44,527 nucleotides of DNA from Bacteroidota bacterium (GTDB lineage Bacteria > Bacteroidota > Bacteroidia > Flavobacteriales_F > PHOS-HE28). Of this stretch, positions 27,723 to 36,991 are shown in pieces. A model generated the notes under the pieces. It was given only the letters and a program-made list of their open reading frames with translations. It was not told the DNA's origin and did no database searches. The first letter of the stretch is position 1; each line of letters begins with the position of its first letter. Location: assembly GCA_014584605.1 (NCBI GenBank), contig JACTMO010000073.1:1-44527 (forward strand), written 5' to 3'. The translations under genes and the position numbers were made by a program.

Positions 27723-28954
27723 GCGTCCAGTTCGCCTGCGATGACGTTCATGCTGCTCATGGTGATGATCGCGTCGCTGAGCATGCCGCCCTTGATCATC
27801 TCGGGGAAGGCCTGGTAGAAGATGAAACAGGGCCGCCGCAGATGAAGCCGGTAGGGGGTGCGCCCGCCGTCGCTCACCAGATAGAAGCCCAGTTCCCCGT
27901 TGCCGCCCTCCACGCAGTGGTACACCTCCCCCACCGGCACCTCGGTCTCGCCCATCACGATCTTGAAGTGCCAGATGAGCTCCTCCATGTTGTTGTACAC
28001 GCCTTCCTTGGGGGGCAGCACCCACTCGGGCGCGTCGGCCCGGTAGGTGGTCTTGTCGCCCAGCTTGTCCAGCTTGTCCAGGGCCTGGCGGATGATGGAG
28101 AGGCTCTGGCGCATCTCCTCCTGGCGCACGGTGAACCGGTCGTAGGTGTCCCCGTTGGTGCCCACGGGGATGATGAAGTCGAACTCCTCGTAGCTGCTGT
28201 AGGGGTCGGCCACGCGCACGTCGTAATCCACCCCTGCGGCGCGCAGGTTGGGCCCGGTGAAGCCATAGGCCAGGGCCCGCTCGGCGCTGATGGGCCCGCA
28301 ACCGATGGTACGGTCCATGAAGATACGGTTGCGCAGCAGCAGATCGTCGAACTCCTTCAGCGATGCGGGCAGTTCCTTGACGATGGCCCTGATCTTGGCC
28401 CAGGCCGTGTCGCTCCAGTTGCGTTCCCAGCCGCCGATGCGGCCCATGTTGGTGGTGAGGCGTGCGCCGCAGATCTCCTCGTACACCTCGTAGATCTTCT
28501 CGCGCCACTGGTACACGTAGAGGAAGGGCGTGGTGGCCCCCACGTCCTGCCCGATGATGGTGTTGCAGATGATGTGGTCCGTGAGCCGCGCCAGCTCCAT
28601 GGCGATCACCCGCATGTACTGCACCCGCTTGGGCAGCTCCAGGCCCAGGAGCTTCTCCACCGTCATGTGCCAGCCCATGTTGTTGATGGGGGCGCTGCAG
28701 TAGTTCATCCGGTCCGTCAGCGTGGTGATCTGATAGAACGGACGTCGCTCGGCGATCTTCTCGAAGGCCCGGTGGATGTACCCGATGGTCTGCTTGGAGT
28801 CCAGGACGATCTCGCCGTCCATGGTGAGCACGTTCTGGAAGATGCCGTGCGTGGCCGGGTGGGTGGGGCCGAGGTTGAGCGTGGTGAGCTCGCTCAGGTC
28901 CCTGCCGTGCACAAGGTCCGTGGACCGGGGATCGGTGGCAGGCAGCTTGCTCAT
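27719..28954 (-). CDS. nuoD: NADH:quinone oxidoreductase subunit D
   Basis: NuoD lines the quinone pocket of the peripheral arm, related to the large subunit of NiFe hydrogenases but without metal. The 411-residue protein has LNLGPTHPATHGIFQ, IGYIHRAFEKIAE, a helical core, TIGCGPISAERALAYGFTGPNLRAAG, and the end GGMLSDAIITMSSMNVIAGELD near the Q site. It is a separate gene here, not fused to nuoC. It overlaps nuoC by 4 bp. Confidence 0.97.
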   Translation of the reverse strand: MSKLPATDPRSTDLVHGRDLSELTTLNLGPTHPATHGIFQNVLTMDGEIVLDSKQTIGYIHRAFEKIAERRPFYQITTLTDRMNYCSAPINNMGWHMTVEKLLGLELPKRVQYMRVIAMELARLTDHIICNTIIGQDVGATTPFLYVYQWREKIYEVYEEICGARLTTNMGRIGGWERNWSDTAWAKIRAIVKELPASLKEFDDLLLRNRIFMDRTIGCGPISAERALAYGFTGPNLRAAGVDYDVRVADPYSSYEEFDFIIPVGTNGDTYDRFTVRQEEMRQSLSIIRQALDKLDKLGDKTTYRADAPEWVLPPKEGVYNNMEELIWHFKIVMGETEVPVGEVYHCVEGGNGELGFYLVSDGGRTPYRLHLRRPCFIFYQAFPEMIKGGMLSDAIITMSSMNVIAGELDA

Positions 28955-29460
28955 CGTCCGAAGAAGCGGTCGTCCTTGTCCTGGCGGGTGGGGTCCTCCA
29001 GCGGGTAGTCCTTCCGCAGCGGGAAGGCCGGGAAGTCCTCCATGTTGAGGATCCGGGTGAGGTTGGGGTGCCCCTGGAAACGGATGCCGAAGAAGTCCCA
29101 GGCCTCACGCTCCATCCAGTTGGCGGCCGGCCACAGGTCGGTGGCGGTGCGGAACTCCAGGTCGTTGGCCGTGGTGCGGCACTTCACCCGGATGCGGTGG
29201 CCGGCGCGCATGTCGTGCAAGTGGTACACCAGGCCGAACTCCTGCGCCTGGCCCGGGAAGTGCATGCCGCAGCAGGTGGTGAGGAACGCGAAGCCGTGCT
29301 CCTTCAGGGTGCGCAGCAGGTCGTGCAGCGCCTCCTTGCGCACATGCACGCACAACAGGTCGCGTTCCTGCTCCATGGCCGTGATGCGCTCGCCGAAGGC
29401 GGCGTGCAGCAGGTCCTTCACCTGCTGGTCGCGCTCGGCCTTCACGGCGAACCCCGGCAT
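28951..29460 (-). CDS. nuoC: NADH:quinone oxidoreductase subunit C
   Basis: NuoC is a structural subunit of the peripheral arm. The 169-residue protein has VYHLHDMRAGHRIRVKC, DLWPAANWMEREAWDFFGIRF and HPNLTRILNMEDFPAFPLRKDYPLE, the conserved C-terminal block. The last codons (RFFGR) overlap the nuoD start, and its ATG overlaps the nuoB stop. Confidence 0.96.
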   Translation of the reverse strand: MPGFAVKAERDQQVKDLLHAAFGERITAMEQERDLLCVHVRKEALHDLLRTLKEHGFAFLTTCCGMHFPGQAQEFGLVYHLHDMRAGHRIRVKCRTTANDLEFRTATDLWPAANWMEREAWDFFGIRFQGHPNLTRILNMEDFPAFPLRKDYPLEDPTRQDKDDRFFGR

Positions 29461-30026
29461 CAGTCAATGACGTATTTGGCGAGCAGCTCCTGGTACTCGC
29501 GTTCGTAACGGCGGCGCCCGCTCTCGTTCCTGGCCAGCTCCTGGATCTTCAGGATGCCGTCGATCACCTGTTCGGGGCGCGGCGGGCAGCCCGGGATGTA
29601 CACGTCCACCGGGATCACCCGGTCGATGCCCTGGAGCACACTGTAGCTGTCGAAGATGCCGCCGGTGCAGGCGCAGGCGCCCATGCTCAACACCCACTTG
29701 GGCTCGGCCATCTGCATGTACACGTCGCGCAGCACGGGGGCCATCTTCTTGGCGATGGTGCCCATCACCATCAGCAGGTCGCTCTGGCGGGGGCTGAAGC
29801 TGAGGCGCTCCATGCCGAAGCGGCTCAGGTCGTAGTGCGAGCTCATGGTGCTCATGAACTCGATGCCGCAGCAGCTGGTGGCGAAGGGCAGGGGCCAGAG
29901 GCTGTTGGCGCGCGCCAGGCCGATGGCCTTGTCCACGCTGGTGGCGAAGAAACCCTCGCCGCTGTGCCCGTCGGGGGCCTGGACGAAGGTGGGCCGTGGC
30001 CGTTCGATGTTCTTCCGGTCGCTCAT
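29460..30026 (-). CDS. nuoB: NADH:quinone oxidoreductase subunit B (cluster N2)
   Basis: NuoB holds the last cluster, N2, which reduces quinone. The 188-residue protein has adjacent Cys52-Cys53 (FATSCCGIEF), Cys118 (SMGACACTGGIFDSYS) and Cys147 (YIPGCPPRPE). ATG 30026 overlaps the nuoA stop; frames further upstream are not part of it. Confidence 0.97.
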   Translation of the reverse strand: MSDRKNIERPRPTFVQAPDGHSGEGFFATSVDKAIGLARANSLWPLPFATSCCGIEFMSTMSSHYDLSRFGMERLSFSPRQSDLLMVMGTIAKKMAPVLRDVYMQMAEPKWVLSMGACACTGGIFDSYSVLQGIDRVIPVDVYIPGCPPRPEQVIDGILKIQELARNESGRRRYEREYQELLAKYVID

Positions 30027-30394
30027 TCGATCCGCATCACGCCCTTGCGAAGCACATAGTAAAGGCCGGCCAGCACGAAGCCCACGAAGACCACCATCTC
30101 CACGAAGCCGACCGCCCCCAGGACCTTGAAGTTCACCGCCCAGGGGTAGAGGAAGATCACCTCCACGTCGAAGAGCACGAAGAGGATGGCGATCAGCAGG
30201 TACTTCACGCTGAAGGGCCTGCGCGCGTCGCCCTGCTGCTCGATGCCGCACTCGAAGCTCTCGTCCTTCTTGCGTCCGTGCAGCTTGGGGCCCAGGAAGG
30301 CGGCCGCCGAAAGCGCGAAGCCCACGAAGCCCACGGCGATGGCCGCCTGGACCAGGACGGGGAGGTAATCGTGCGGGGTCGAAATGGGTTCCAC
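30023..30394 (-). CDS. nuoA: NADH:quinone oxidoreductase subunit A (GTG start)
   Basis: NuoA is a three-helix membrane subunit at the junction of the two arms. The protein has FECGIEQQGDARRPFSVKYLLIAILFVLFDVEVIFLYPW, the family hallmark. I chose GTG at 30394 (VEPISTPHDYLPVL), giving 123 residues, the normal length: a perfect -7 box lies at 30421-30428, so the only upstream ATG (30505) is outside the transcript and would add an unrelated Arg/Gly-rich tail. Confidence 0.93.
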   Translation of the reverse strand: MEPISTPHDYLPVLVQAAIAVGFVGFALSAAAFLGPKLHGRKKDESFECGIEQQGDARRPFSVKYLLIAILFVLFDVEVIFLYPWAVNFKVLGAVGFVEMVVFVGFVLAGLYYVLRKGVMRIE

Positions 30395-30420
30395 GCGGGC
30401 GCCGGGGCGAGGGTCGGGGC

Positions 30421-30428
30421 CAAATGTA
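30421..30428 (-). promoter_or_regulatory. promoter (-7 TACATTTG) of the nuo operon
   Basis: Exact TAnnTTTG on the minus strand, 26 bases before the GTG of nuoA. No clear -33 TTG is present. A 14-bp palindrome, GCCGCGATCGCGGC (30436-30449), lies directly upstream where an operator would fall, though in GC-rich DNA this may be chance. Confidence 0.6.
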
Positions 30429-30535
30429 GTGTCCTGCCGCGATCGCGGCGACTGACGGAGGGCATTGCCCGGACCGCCGCTTTCCGTTCCACGCGGCCGC
30501 AGCACGGCCCAGCAGGTCCGCCCCCCCGATCCCGT

Positions 30536-30543
30536 TACTTTTG
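30536..30543 (+). promoter_or_regulatory. promoter (-7 TACTTTTG) of dxs
   Basis: Exact TAnnTTTG on the plus strand, 24 bases before the dxs ATG at 30568. It is divergent to the nuo promoter, with 107 bp between the two -7 boxes. Confidence 0.6.
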
Positions 30544-30567
30544 TTCACCTTGCCGTAACGCGCCCCG

Positions 30568-32670
30568 ATGCCCCAAGTCCCTTCCGGATACCCCCTCCTC
30601 GACCGCATCAACCTCCCGGCCGACCTCCGCGCGCTGCCCGAGGACCAGCTGGAACAGGTGTGCAAGGAACTGCGCGACTTCATCATCGACGTGGTGAGCG
30701 TGAAGGGCGGGCACTTCGGCGCCAGCCTCGGCGTGGTGGAGCTCACCGTGGCGTTGCATTACGTGTTCAACACACCGTACGATCAGCTGGTGTGGGACGT
30801 GGGGCATCAGGCCTACGGGCACAAGATCCTCACGGGCCGCAAGGACATCTTCCACACCAACCGCATCCACAAGGGCATCAGCGGTTTTCCCAAACGCAGC
30901 GAAAGCGAGTTCGACACCTTCGGCGTGGGGCACAGCAGCACCAGCATAGGCGGGGCGCTGGGCATGGCGGTGGCCAGCAGGTTGAAAGGTGAGCAGGACC
31001 GCCAGTGCGTGGCCGTGATCGGCGACGGTGCCATGACGGCCGGCATGGCCTTCGAGGCGCTGAACCACGCGGGCGGCGCGGGCACCGATATGCTCGTGGT
31101 GCTCAACGACAATTGTATGAGCATCGACCCCAACGTGGGCGCGCTCAAGGAGTACCTCACCGACATCACCACCAGCCACACCTACAACAAGGTGAAGGAC
31201 GAGGTGTGGAACCTGCTGGGCAAGGTCAGCAAGTTCGGGCCCAACGCGCAGGCCATCGTCCAGAAGGTGGAGAACGCCGTGAAGAGCGCGCTGCTCAAGC
31301 AGAGCAACCTGTTCGAGAGCCTCAACTTCCGCTATTTCGGTCCGGTGGACGGCCACGACGTGGAGCGCCTGGTGAAGGTGCTGCGCGACCTGCGCGACAT
31401 CCCGGGACCCAAGATCCTCCATACGGTCACCGTCAAGGGCAAGGGCTACGCACCGGCCGAGACCGGCAACGCCACCATCTGGCATGCGCCCGGCCTGTTC
31501 AACAAGGACACGGGCGAGATCATCAAGGTGGTGCCCAAGAGCCCGCAGCCGCCCAAGTACCAGGATGTGTTCGGCCACACTATCGTGGAGCTGGCCGAGA
31601 AGAACCCGCGCATTGTGGGTGTGACACCCGCCATGCCCAGCGGCTGCTCGCTCAACATCATGATGAAGGCCATGCCCGACCGCGCCTTCGACGTGGGCAT
31701 CGCCGAGCAGCACGCCGTGACCTTCAGCGCCGGGATGGCCACGCAGGGCCTGGTGCCCTTCTGCAACATCTACAGCAGTTTCATGCAGCGCGCCTACGAC
31801 CAGGTGGTGCACGATGTGGCGTTGCAGAAGCTGCATGTGGTCTTCTGCCTGGACCGCGGCGGGTTGGCCGGTGCCGATGGCCCCACGCATCACGGCGCCT
31901 TCGACATCGCCTACTTCCGCTGCATACCGAACATGATCGTGAGCGCCCCCATGAACGAGGAGGAGCTGCGCGACCTGATGTACACCGCGCAGCTGAAGGA
32001 CCACGGCCCCTTCAGCATCCGCTACCCGCGGGGCGAGGGCGTGATGACCGAGTGGAAGACCCCCTTCAAGGAGATCAAGGTCGGCACGGGGCGCAAGGTG
32101 CGCTCGGGCAACGACATCGCCGTGCTCAGCATCGGTCACATCGGCAACATCGCCGCGAAGGGGATCGATGCGCTGGAGGCCGAGGGCTACAGCGTGGCGC
32201 ACTACGACATGCGTTTCGCCAAGCCGATCGATGAACTGCTGTTGCACGAGGTGTTCGGCAAGTTCAAGCACGTGGTGACGATCGAGGACGGCTGCATCCA
32301 AGGCGGCATGGGCAGTGCGGTGCTGGAGTTCATGGCCGACCATGGCTACCACGCCCAGGTGAAGCGCCTCGGCATTCCCGACCGCTGGATCGAGCACGGC
32401 ACGCAGCCGGAACTGTACGCGGAGTGCGGGTTCGATGAGGGCGAAAGGGAAGGCGGTGAAGGTGAGCGCGTAATTTGGCGGCATGGCCGCTCCCCGGAAA
32501 GCGAAACCTCGCTGCATCATCATCGCCGGGCCCAATGGGGCGGGGAAGACGACGTTCGCGCGCAACTACCTGTTGCAGGATACCGGGATCGAGAACTTCG
32601 TGAACGCGGATTCCATTGCCGCGGGCCTGTCGCCATTGAGGCCGGAGCGAGCTGCACAAGCCGCCGGTGA
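30568..32670 (+). CDS. dxs: 1-deoxy-D-xylulose-5-phosphate synthase, 3' end frameshifted
   Basis: DXS joins pyruvate and glyceraldehyde 3-phosphate, using thiamine diphosphate, to start the MEP isoprenoid pathway. Motifs present: VGHQAYGHK (His80), GDGAMTAG (152-159) with Asn180/182, [10 protein letters not shown] (Glu380), [15 protein letters not shown] and RYPRGEG. Homology runs to [17 protein letters not shown], about residue 625; after that the frame enters the next gene and gives an Arg/Gly/His-rich tail to 700. Removing one G from the GGG at 32439-32441 restores a normal end, [15 protein letters not shown], with TAA at 32471-32473 (634 residues). So either a real mutation or a one-base assembly error. 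The catalytic part is intact. Confidence 0.93.
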   Translation: MPQVPSGYPLLDRINLPADLRALPEDQLEQVCKELRDFIIDVVSVKGGHFGASLGVVELTVALHYVFNTPYDQLVWDVGHQAYGHKILTGRKDIFHTNRIHKGISGFPKRSESEFDTFGVGHSSTSIGGALGMAVASRLKGEQDRQCVAVIGDGAMTAGMAFEALNHAGGAGTDMLVVLNDNCMSIDPNVGALKEYLTDITTSHTYNKVKDEVWNLLGKVSKFGPNAQAIVQKVENAVKSALLKQSNLFESLNFRYFGPVDGHDVERLVKVLRDLRDIPGPKILHTVTVKGKGYAPAETGNATIWHAPGLFNKDTGEIIKVVPKSPQPPKYQDVFGHTIVELAEKNPRIVGVTPAMPSGCSLNIMMKAMPDRAFDVGIAEQHAVTFSAGMATQGLVPFCNIYSSFMQRAYDQVVHDVALQKLHVVFCLDRGGLAGADGPTHHGAFDIAYFRCIPNMIVSAPMNEEELRDLMYTAQLKDHGPFSIRYPRGEGVMTEWKTPFKEIKVGTGRKVRSGNDIAVLSIGHIGNIAAKGIDALEAEGYSVAHYDMRFAKPIDELLLHEVFGKFKHVVTIEDGCIQGGMGSAVLEFMADHGYHAQVKRLGIPDRWIEHGTQPELYAECGFDEGEREGGEGERVIWRHGRSPESETSLHHHRRAQWGGEDDVRAQLPVAGYRDRELRERGFHCRGPVAIEAGASCTSRR

Positions 32671-33012
32671 CTGTTGCTCCAAGAGCTGGAGCGGTTATCG
32701 GCCGCCGGTGAATCCTTCGCTTTGGAAAGCACCCTGAGCGGCTTGACCTACATGGGCCGATTGAAGCGGGTCAAGGACAAGGGCTACCATGTCGAGATCA
32801 TATTCCTGTGCTTGAAGAGCCCTGAACTGGCGATCAAGCGTGTGGCCCATCGTGTGAAGCAGGGCGGCCATCATGTGCCGGACAACGATGTACGCCGTCG
32901 CTATGCCCGTGGCCTGCATAACTTTGACCTGTTCTACAAGCCATTGGCCCATCGCTGGGCCATGTACGAGAACTCCGGCCCGACACCGATCCTGATCGAC
33001 AGCCATCCATGA
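32483..33012 (+). pseudogene. zeta-toxin-like P-loop kinase, frameshifted
   Basis: Zeta-type kinases phosphorylate UDP-sugars or similar nucleotides; relatives occur in toxin-antitoxin pairs. The first frame (32483) has [20 protein letters not shown] (Walker A 16-23) and NADSIAAGL; homology continues in another frame from about 32671 with [24 protein letters not shown], then YHVEIIFLCLKSPELAIKRVAHRVKQGGHHVP and RRRYARGLHNF. Adding one base near 32665-32671 joins them to about 176 residues, the usual size. The first frame alone ends at 32737 with unrelated sequence. The break may be a real inactivation or a sequence error, as in dxs just upstream. Its stop overlaps the next ATG. Confidence 0.75.
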
Positions 33013-33167
33013 GCAAGGCGAAACAAAAAGCCGAGGCGGACGAGTTCATTGCCACCGTTACCCGTGCCCTGAAACGTGCCGCCAAGGAGGCCCGCCGCGT
33101 GGCCCGCATGCACGGCACCAAGGTGTGGGTGGTGAAGGACGGCAAGATCGTGGGGCTGGAGCCGTGA
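33009..33167 (+). CDS. 52-residue basic protein, putative partner of the zeta-like kinase
   Basis: The peptide reads MSKAKQKAEADEFIATVTRA, continues as a basic helix (LKRAAKEARRVARMHG) and ends KVWVVKDGKIVGLEP, two short beta-strand-like segments. The ATG overlaps the kinase stop (ATGA). From memory, similar small Arg-rich proteins ending in a D/NGKIV-type hairpin follow zeta-like kinases in other bacteria; I could not check this. It may be an antitoxin or accessory protein. The pairing, size and coupling support a real gene, too short for standard thresholds. Confidence 0.65.
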   Translation: MSKAKQKAEADEFIATVTRALKRAAKEARRVARMHGTKVWVVKDGKIVGLEP

Positions 33168-33315
33168 TCGGCCGGGCATCCTGAAGCATCGGGCAGCGCC
33201 TGCACGCGCGATGCGGGGCCAAGAACGGCACGTTGCCATCGCCCCTGCGGACGAAGCACGCCCGGAGCATCGGACGGTCGCCACCGCGGCCGCGGAACGG
33301 GCGGTGGGCGGCGCG

Positions 33316-36300
33316 TCAGACCGTGGCCGCCGGCTGCGGGGCGCGGGCCTGACGCCGGGCCCAGCGGCGGTGCTTGATCTTGGCGATGATCAGCAGCATC
33401 ACCGGCACCATGATCAGGGTGAGGAAGGTGGCGAAGGTGAGCCCGAAGATCACCGCCCAGCTCAGCGGGCTCCAGAAGATGCTGTTGTCGCCGCCCATGT
33501 GCAGGTGCGGGTCCAGCTCGGTGAAGAGCGTGAAGAAGTTGAAGTTGAGCCCGACGGCCAGCGGCAGCAGGCCCAGGATGGCCGTCACCGCCGTGAGGAG
33601 CACCGGGCGCAGGCGCGTCTTGCCGGCCAGCACGAGGGCCTCGCGGCTCTCGGCGATGGGCAGCACCGCATCCTCGCCGAGGCCCAGCAGGCGACGGCTC
33701 CGGGCGAAGAGCAGCCGGGCGAAGTCCATCAACACGATGGCGTTGTTCACCACCACACCGATCAGGGAGATGATCCCCAGCATGGTCATCATCACCACGA
33801 ACTCCATGCGGAAGACCACCAGGCCCAGGAAGACGCCGATGGTGGAGAAGACCACCGTGCTGAGCACCACCGTGGGGTAGCTGATGCTGTTGAACTGGGC
33901 CACGATGATGAGGAACACGATGAAGATGGCCACCAGGAAGGCCGTCATCAGGAAGTCCATGTCCTTGGCCTGGTCCTCCTGCTCTCCGGTGAAGCGCATG
34001 CCGAAGCGGTCGTCCAGGTGGAAGCCCGAGGCCAGCTCGTCCTTCACCTGCTGCACCACCTGGTTGTTGTTGTACCCGGCGATGACGTTGCTGCTGACGG
34101 TGACCACGCGCTTGAGGTCCTTGTGCTTGATGGCGCTGAAGCTGCTGCTGCGCTCGGCGGTGGCCACGGCGCTGATGGGCACTTGGCGGATCTGTCCGGT
34201 GAGCATGTCGCGGAAGGTGATCTTCATGTCCATCAACCGCTGGGGGTCGTAGCGATACTCGTCCTTCAGCCGTACGTTGATCTCGTAGTCGTCGTCGTCG
34301 CCATCGATGCGGTAGGTGCTCACCTCCTTGCCGAAGAGGGCGGTGCGGATGGCGTCGGCGATGGCGTAGGTGCTCACGTTGAAGAGGCGTGCCTTGGCCC
34401 GGTCGATGTGGATGGGCATCTCGGGCTTGGCACGGTCGATGTCGATGCGCAGCGCCTCCACGCCGGGCACGTTGCGCGAGGCGACGAAGGCCTTCAGGCG
34501 CTCGGCCTCGGCCAGCAGGCCATCGATGTCGTCGCCGGTGAGCTCGATGTTGACCGGTTTGCCCACGGGCGGGCCGTCCGCGTTCTTCACCACGGACACC
34601 AGCACGCCCGGATAGCCCGCCACGCGCTGTTGCAGTTCGGCCAGCACGTCGTTGGTGCTGATGCCGTGGCGGTCCACGTACTTCACGAAGCTGATCTGGA
34701 TGCGGGCCTTGTGGGGCGTGGCGCTGAGCTCCATCTCGCCGCTGCCGGGGTCGCTGGTGCCGCGGCCCACCTGGGTGATCACCGAGTTGACCACCTTGTT
34801 GACGCGCTCGGAGCGCGTGCCGCCGTCGGGCAGGTGCACGGTACGCTCCTCGGTGTACGCCGGTCCGTCGATCACGGCCATCACCTGGGCCTCCACGATG
34901 CGGGCCACGCTGTCGGTCTTCAGGATGTCGGTGCCGATGGGTGCCTCGATGAACACGTTGATGTACTGGGGCTCGTTCACCGGGAAGAAGAGCGTTTTCG
35001 GCGGGGCGATGCCGATGAGCAGGAAGGCGGCGAACAGCAGGCCGATGGTGCCCAGGAAGAAGGTGCGCGGGTGGCGCCTGGCCAGGGCGTAGCGCAGCAG
35101 GCGCTCGTAGCGGTCCTCCAGGCGGGGCAGCCAGCTGGTCTGGAACCAGTCGGTGGCCGGCACGATCCACTTGGTGAAGGCGAGCGCCAGTACGCCGAGG
35201 AAGAGGGCCAGGGTGCCCAGGCCGAAGATGGCGTTCACGCCTGTGCCCAGGCCCAGGGCGGCCAGGCCGGTGCCGACGGCCATCAGGATGCCGGCGGTGC
35301 GCCAGGTGCGGCGCATGCTGGGCGGCGCCTCGTTGACGCGCATGAACTTGGAGGCCAGGGCGGGGTTCACCACCAGGGCCACGAACAGCGAGCTGCCCAG
35401 GGCGATCATGAAGGTGATGGGCATCCACTTCATGAAGGCCCCCATGATGCCGGGCCAGAAGAGCAGGGGCACGAAGACCATCACGGTGGCCAGGGTGGCG
35501 GTGCTGATCGGCAGGGTCACCTCCCCGACCGCCAGCCGCGTGGCCTTCAGCGGTGGCTCGCCGTTGCTCATGTGGCGGTAGATGTTCTCGACGATCACGA
35601 TGCCGTCGTCCACCAGGCGGCCCAGGGCCAGGATCAGGGAGAAGAGCACCATGATGTTCAGCGTGACGCCGAAGGCGTTCAGCACGGTGAAGGAGATGAA
35701 CATGCTCATGGGGATGGCGAGCCCCACGAAGACCGCATTGCGCAGGCCCAGGAAGAGCATCAGCACACCCACCACCAGGATCACGCCGAGCACGATGTGG
35801 TTCATCAGCTCGTCCACGCTGGCGCGCGTCTGGTCGCTCTGGTCGCCGGTCTTGGTGATCACCAGGTCCGCGGGCAGGACACGGCCGTGGTCCTCGGCGA
35901 TGATGGCGTTGATCTTGTCGCTGGCGGTGAGCAGGTTCTCGCCGGCGCGTTTGATCACGTCGAGCATCACCACGGGTTTGCCGTACTCGCGGGCGAAGCT
36001 CTCCGCCTCCTTGTAGGTGAAGGCCACGTCGGCGATGTCGCCCAGCCGCACCTCGCGCCTGAACTCGTTCTTCACCACGATGTCGCGCACCTGTTCGGCG
36101 TCCTTGAACTCCCCGATCACGCGCACGGCGCGGCGCTGGTCGCCCACCAGCAGTTCGCCCCCGCTCAGGGTGAGGTTCTCCATCTGCAGGGCCATGGCCA
36201 CATCGTTGAACCCAAGCTCCAGGGCCTCCATGCGGGGCAGGTCCAGGCTCACCCGCATCTCGCGCTCGGGCACCCCGCGGATCTCCACCTTGTTGATCTC

Positions 36301-36861
36301 CGGCAGGTTCTCGATACGGTCCTCCAGGTGCCTGGCGTAACTGTGCAGCTGGTCGAGCGGATAGTCGCCACTGATGTTGATGTTCATCACCGGCATCAGC
36401 TCGCTGAAGTTCATCTCGAACACGTTGGGCTCGGCGGGCAGGTCGCGCGGGAAGTCGGCGTCGCCGCGGGCCTTGTCCACCGCATCCTTCACCTTGCGCA
36501 GGGCCTCGGTGGGGGTGATGTTGTAGTTGAACTTCACGTTGATGCCCGAGTAGTTGGGCACGCTGGTGCTCTTGATCTCGTCCACCCCGCTGATGGTGTT
36601 GATCTCCTTCTCCAGCGGCTTGGTGATGAGCTTCTCGATGTCCACCACCGAGCTGCTGTTGTAGGCCGTGCCCACGAACACCTCCGGGGTGACGACCTCG
36701 GGGAAGCTCTCCTTGGGCATCACGATGTAGGAGTAGATGCCCACGATGCAGATGAGCAACGTGAGGACGATGACCGTGGTGCGGTTGTTGACGGCCCATG
36801 TGGTGATGGCGAACTGGCGTTCGGGGCCGTGGAGGTCCTTCTCGATGTCGTGTGCGCTCAT
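33316..36861 (-). CDS. RND efflux permease, HAE1 (AcrB-like) family
   Basis: The inner-membrane proton-driven pump of a tripartite efflux system that exports drugs or other toxic compounds. The 1181-residue protein has the usual repeat of two six-helix halves with large periplasmic loops: ITTWAVNNRTTVIVLTLLICIVGIYSY, PMSMFISFTVLNAFGVTLN, LGRLVDDGIVIVENIYRHM with the proton-relay Asp418-Asp419, and GVVVNNAIVLMDFARLL in the second half. The DD pair favours HAE1 over metal pumps. It is longer than AcrB (~1050). It is the last gene of the operon, separated from the adaptor by 130 bp holding a repeat. Confidence 0.94.
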   Translation of the reverse strand: MSAHDIEKDLHGPERQFAITTWAVNNRTTVIVLTLLICIVGIYSYIVMPKESFPEVVTPEVFVGTAYNSSSVVDIEKLITKPLEKEINTISGVDEIKSTSVPNYSGINVKFNYNITPTEALRKVKDAVDKARGDADFPRDLPAEPNVFEMNFSELMPVMNINISGDYPLDQLHSYARHLEDRIENLPEINKVEIRGVPEREMRVSLDLPRMEALELGFNDVAMALQMENLTLSGGELLVGDQRRAVRVIGEFKDAEQVRDIVVKNEFRREVRLGDIADVAFTYKEAESFAREYGKPVVMLDVIKRAGENLLTASDKINAIIAEDHGRVLPADLVITKTGDQSDQTRASVDELMNHIVLGVILVVGVLMLFLGLRNAVFVGLAIPMSMFISFTVLNAFGVTLNIMVLFSLILALGRLVDDGIVIVENIYRHMSNGEPPLKATRLAVGEVTLPISTATLATVMVFVPLLFWPGIMGAFMKWMPITFMIALGSSLFVALVVNPALASKFMRVNEAPPSMRRTWRTAGILMAVGTGLAALGLGTGVNAIFGLGTLALFLGVLALAFTKWIVPATDWFQTSWLPRLEDRYERLLRYALARRHPRTFFLGTIGLLFAAFLLIGIAPPKTLFFPVNEPQYINVFIEAPIGTDILKTDSVARIVEAQVMAVIDGPAYTEERTVHLPDGGTRSERVNKVVNSVITQVGRGTSDPGSGEMELSATPHKARIQISFVKYVDRHGISTNDVLAELQQRVAGYPGVLVSVVKNADGPPVGKPVNIELTGDDIDGLLAEAERLKAFVASRNVPGVEALRIDIDRAKPEMPIHIDRAKARLFNVSTYAIADAIRTALFGKEVSTYRIDGDDDDYEINVRLKDEYRYDPQRLMDMKITFRDMLTGQIRQVPISAVATAERSSSFSAIKHKDLKRVVTVSSNVIAGYNNNQVVQQVKDELASGFHLDDRFGMRFTGEQEDQAKDMDFLMTAFLVAIFIVFLIIVAQFNSISYPTVVLSTVVFSTIGVFLGLVVFRMEFVVMMTMLGIISLIGVVVNNAIVLMDFARLLFARSRRLLGLGEDAVLPIAESREALVLAGKTRLRPVLLTAVTAILGLLPLAVGLNFNFFTLFTELDPHLHMGGDNSIFWSPLSWAVIFGLTFATFLTLIMVPVMLLIIAKIKHRRWARRQARAPQPAATV

Positions 36862-36873
36862 GTTGGAATGCTT

Positions 36874-36910
36874 TTCACCACAGCGGCCCGGGGCACACGG
36901 GGAGATGCGA
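36874..36910. repeat. interspersed repeat copy in the adaptor-permease gap
   Basis: Begins TTCACCACAGCGGCCCGGGG and ends ATGCGA; related to the copy in the nuoE-nuoF gap. The rest of the gap (to 36991) ends with TCCTGTGGTTCTTCACTGTG, which looks like a partial inverted counterpart of CCACAG... Confidence 0.5.
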
Positions 36911-36991
36911 CCCTGCGCTCCGTCCGGCTCCCTGCCTCATCCTGTGGTTCTTCACTGTGTACCGTGCCGCCGTGGTGGTGGATGAGCCTCC

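Noticed and set aside
30023..30505. Longer nuoA from ATG 30505
   Set aside because: The -7 box at 30421-30428 lies inside the extension, and the added Arg/Gly/Pro residues are absent from the NuoA family.
32674..33012. Second half of the zeta-like kinase as an independent gene from ATG-like start 32674
   Set aside because: It lacks the P-loop and continues the homology of the first frame directly; better read as one broken gene.
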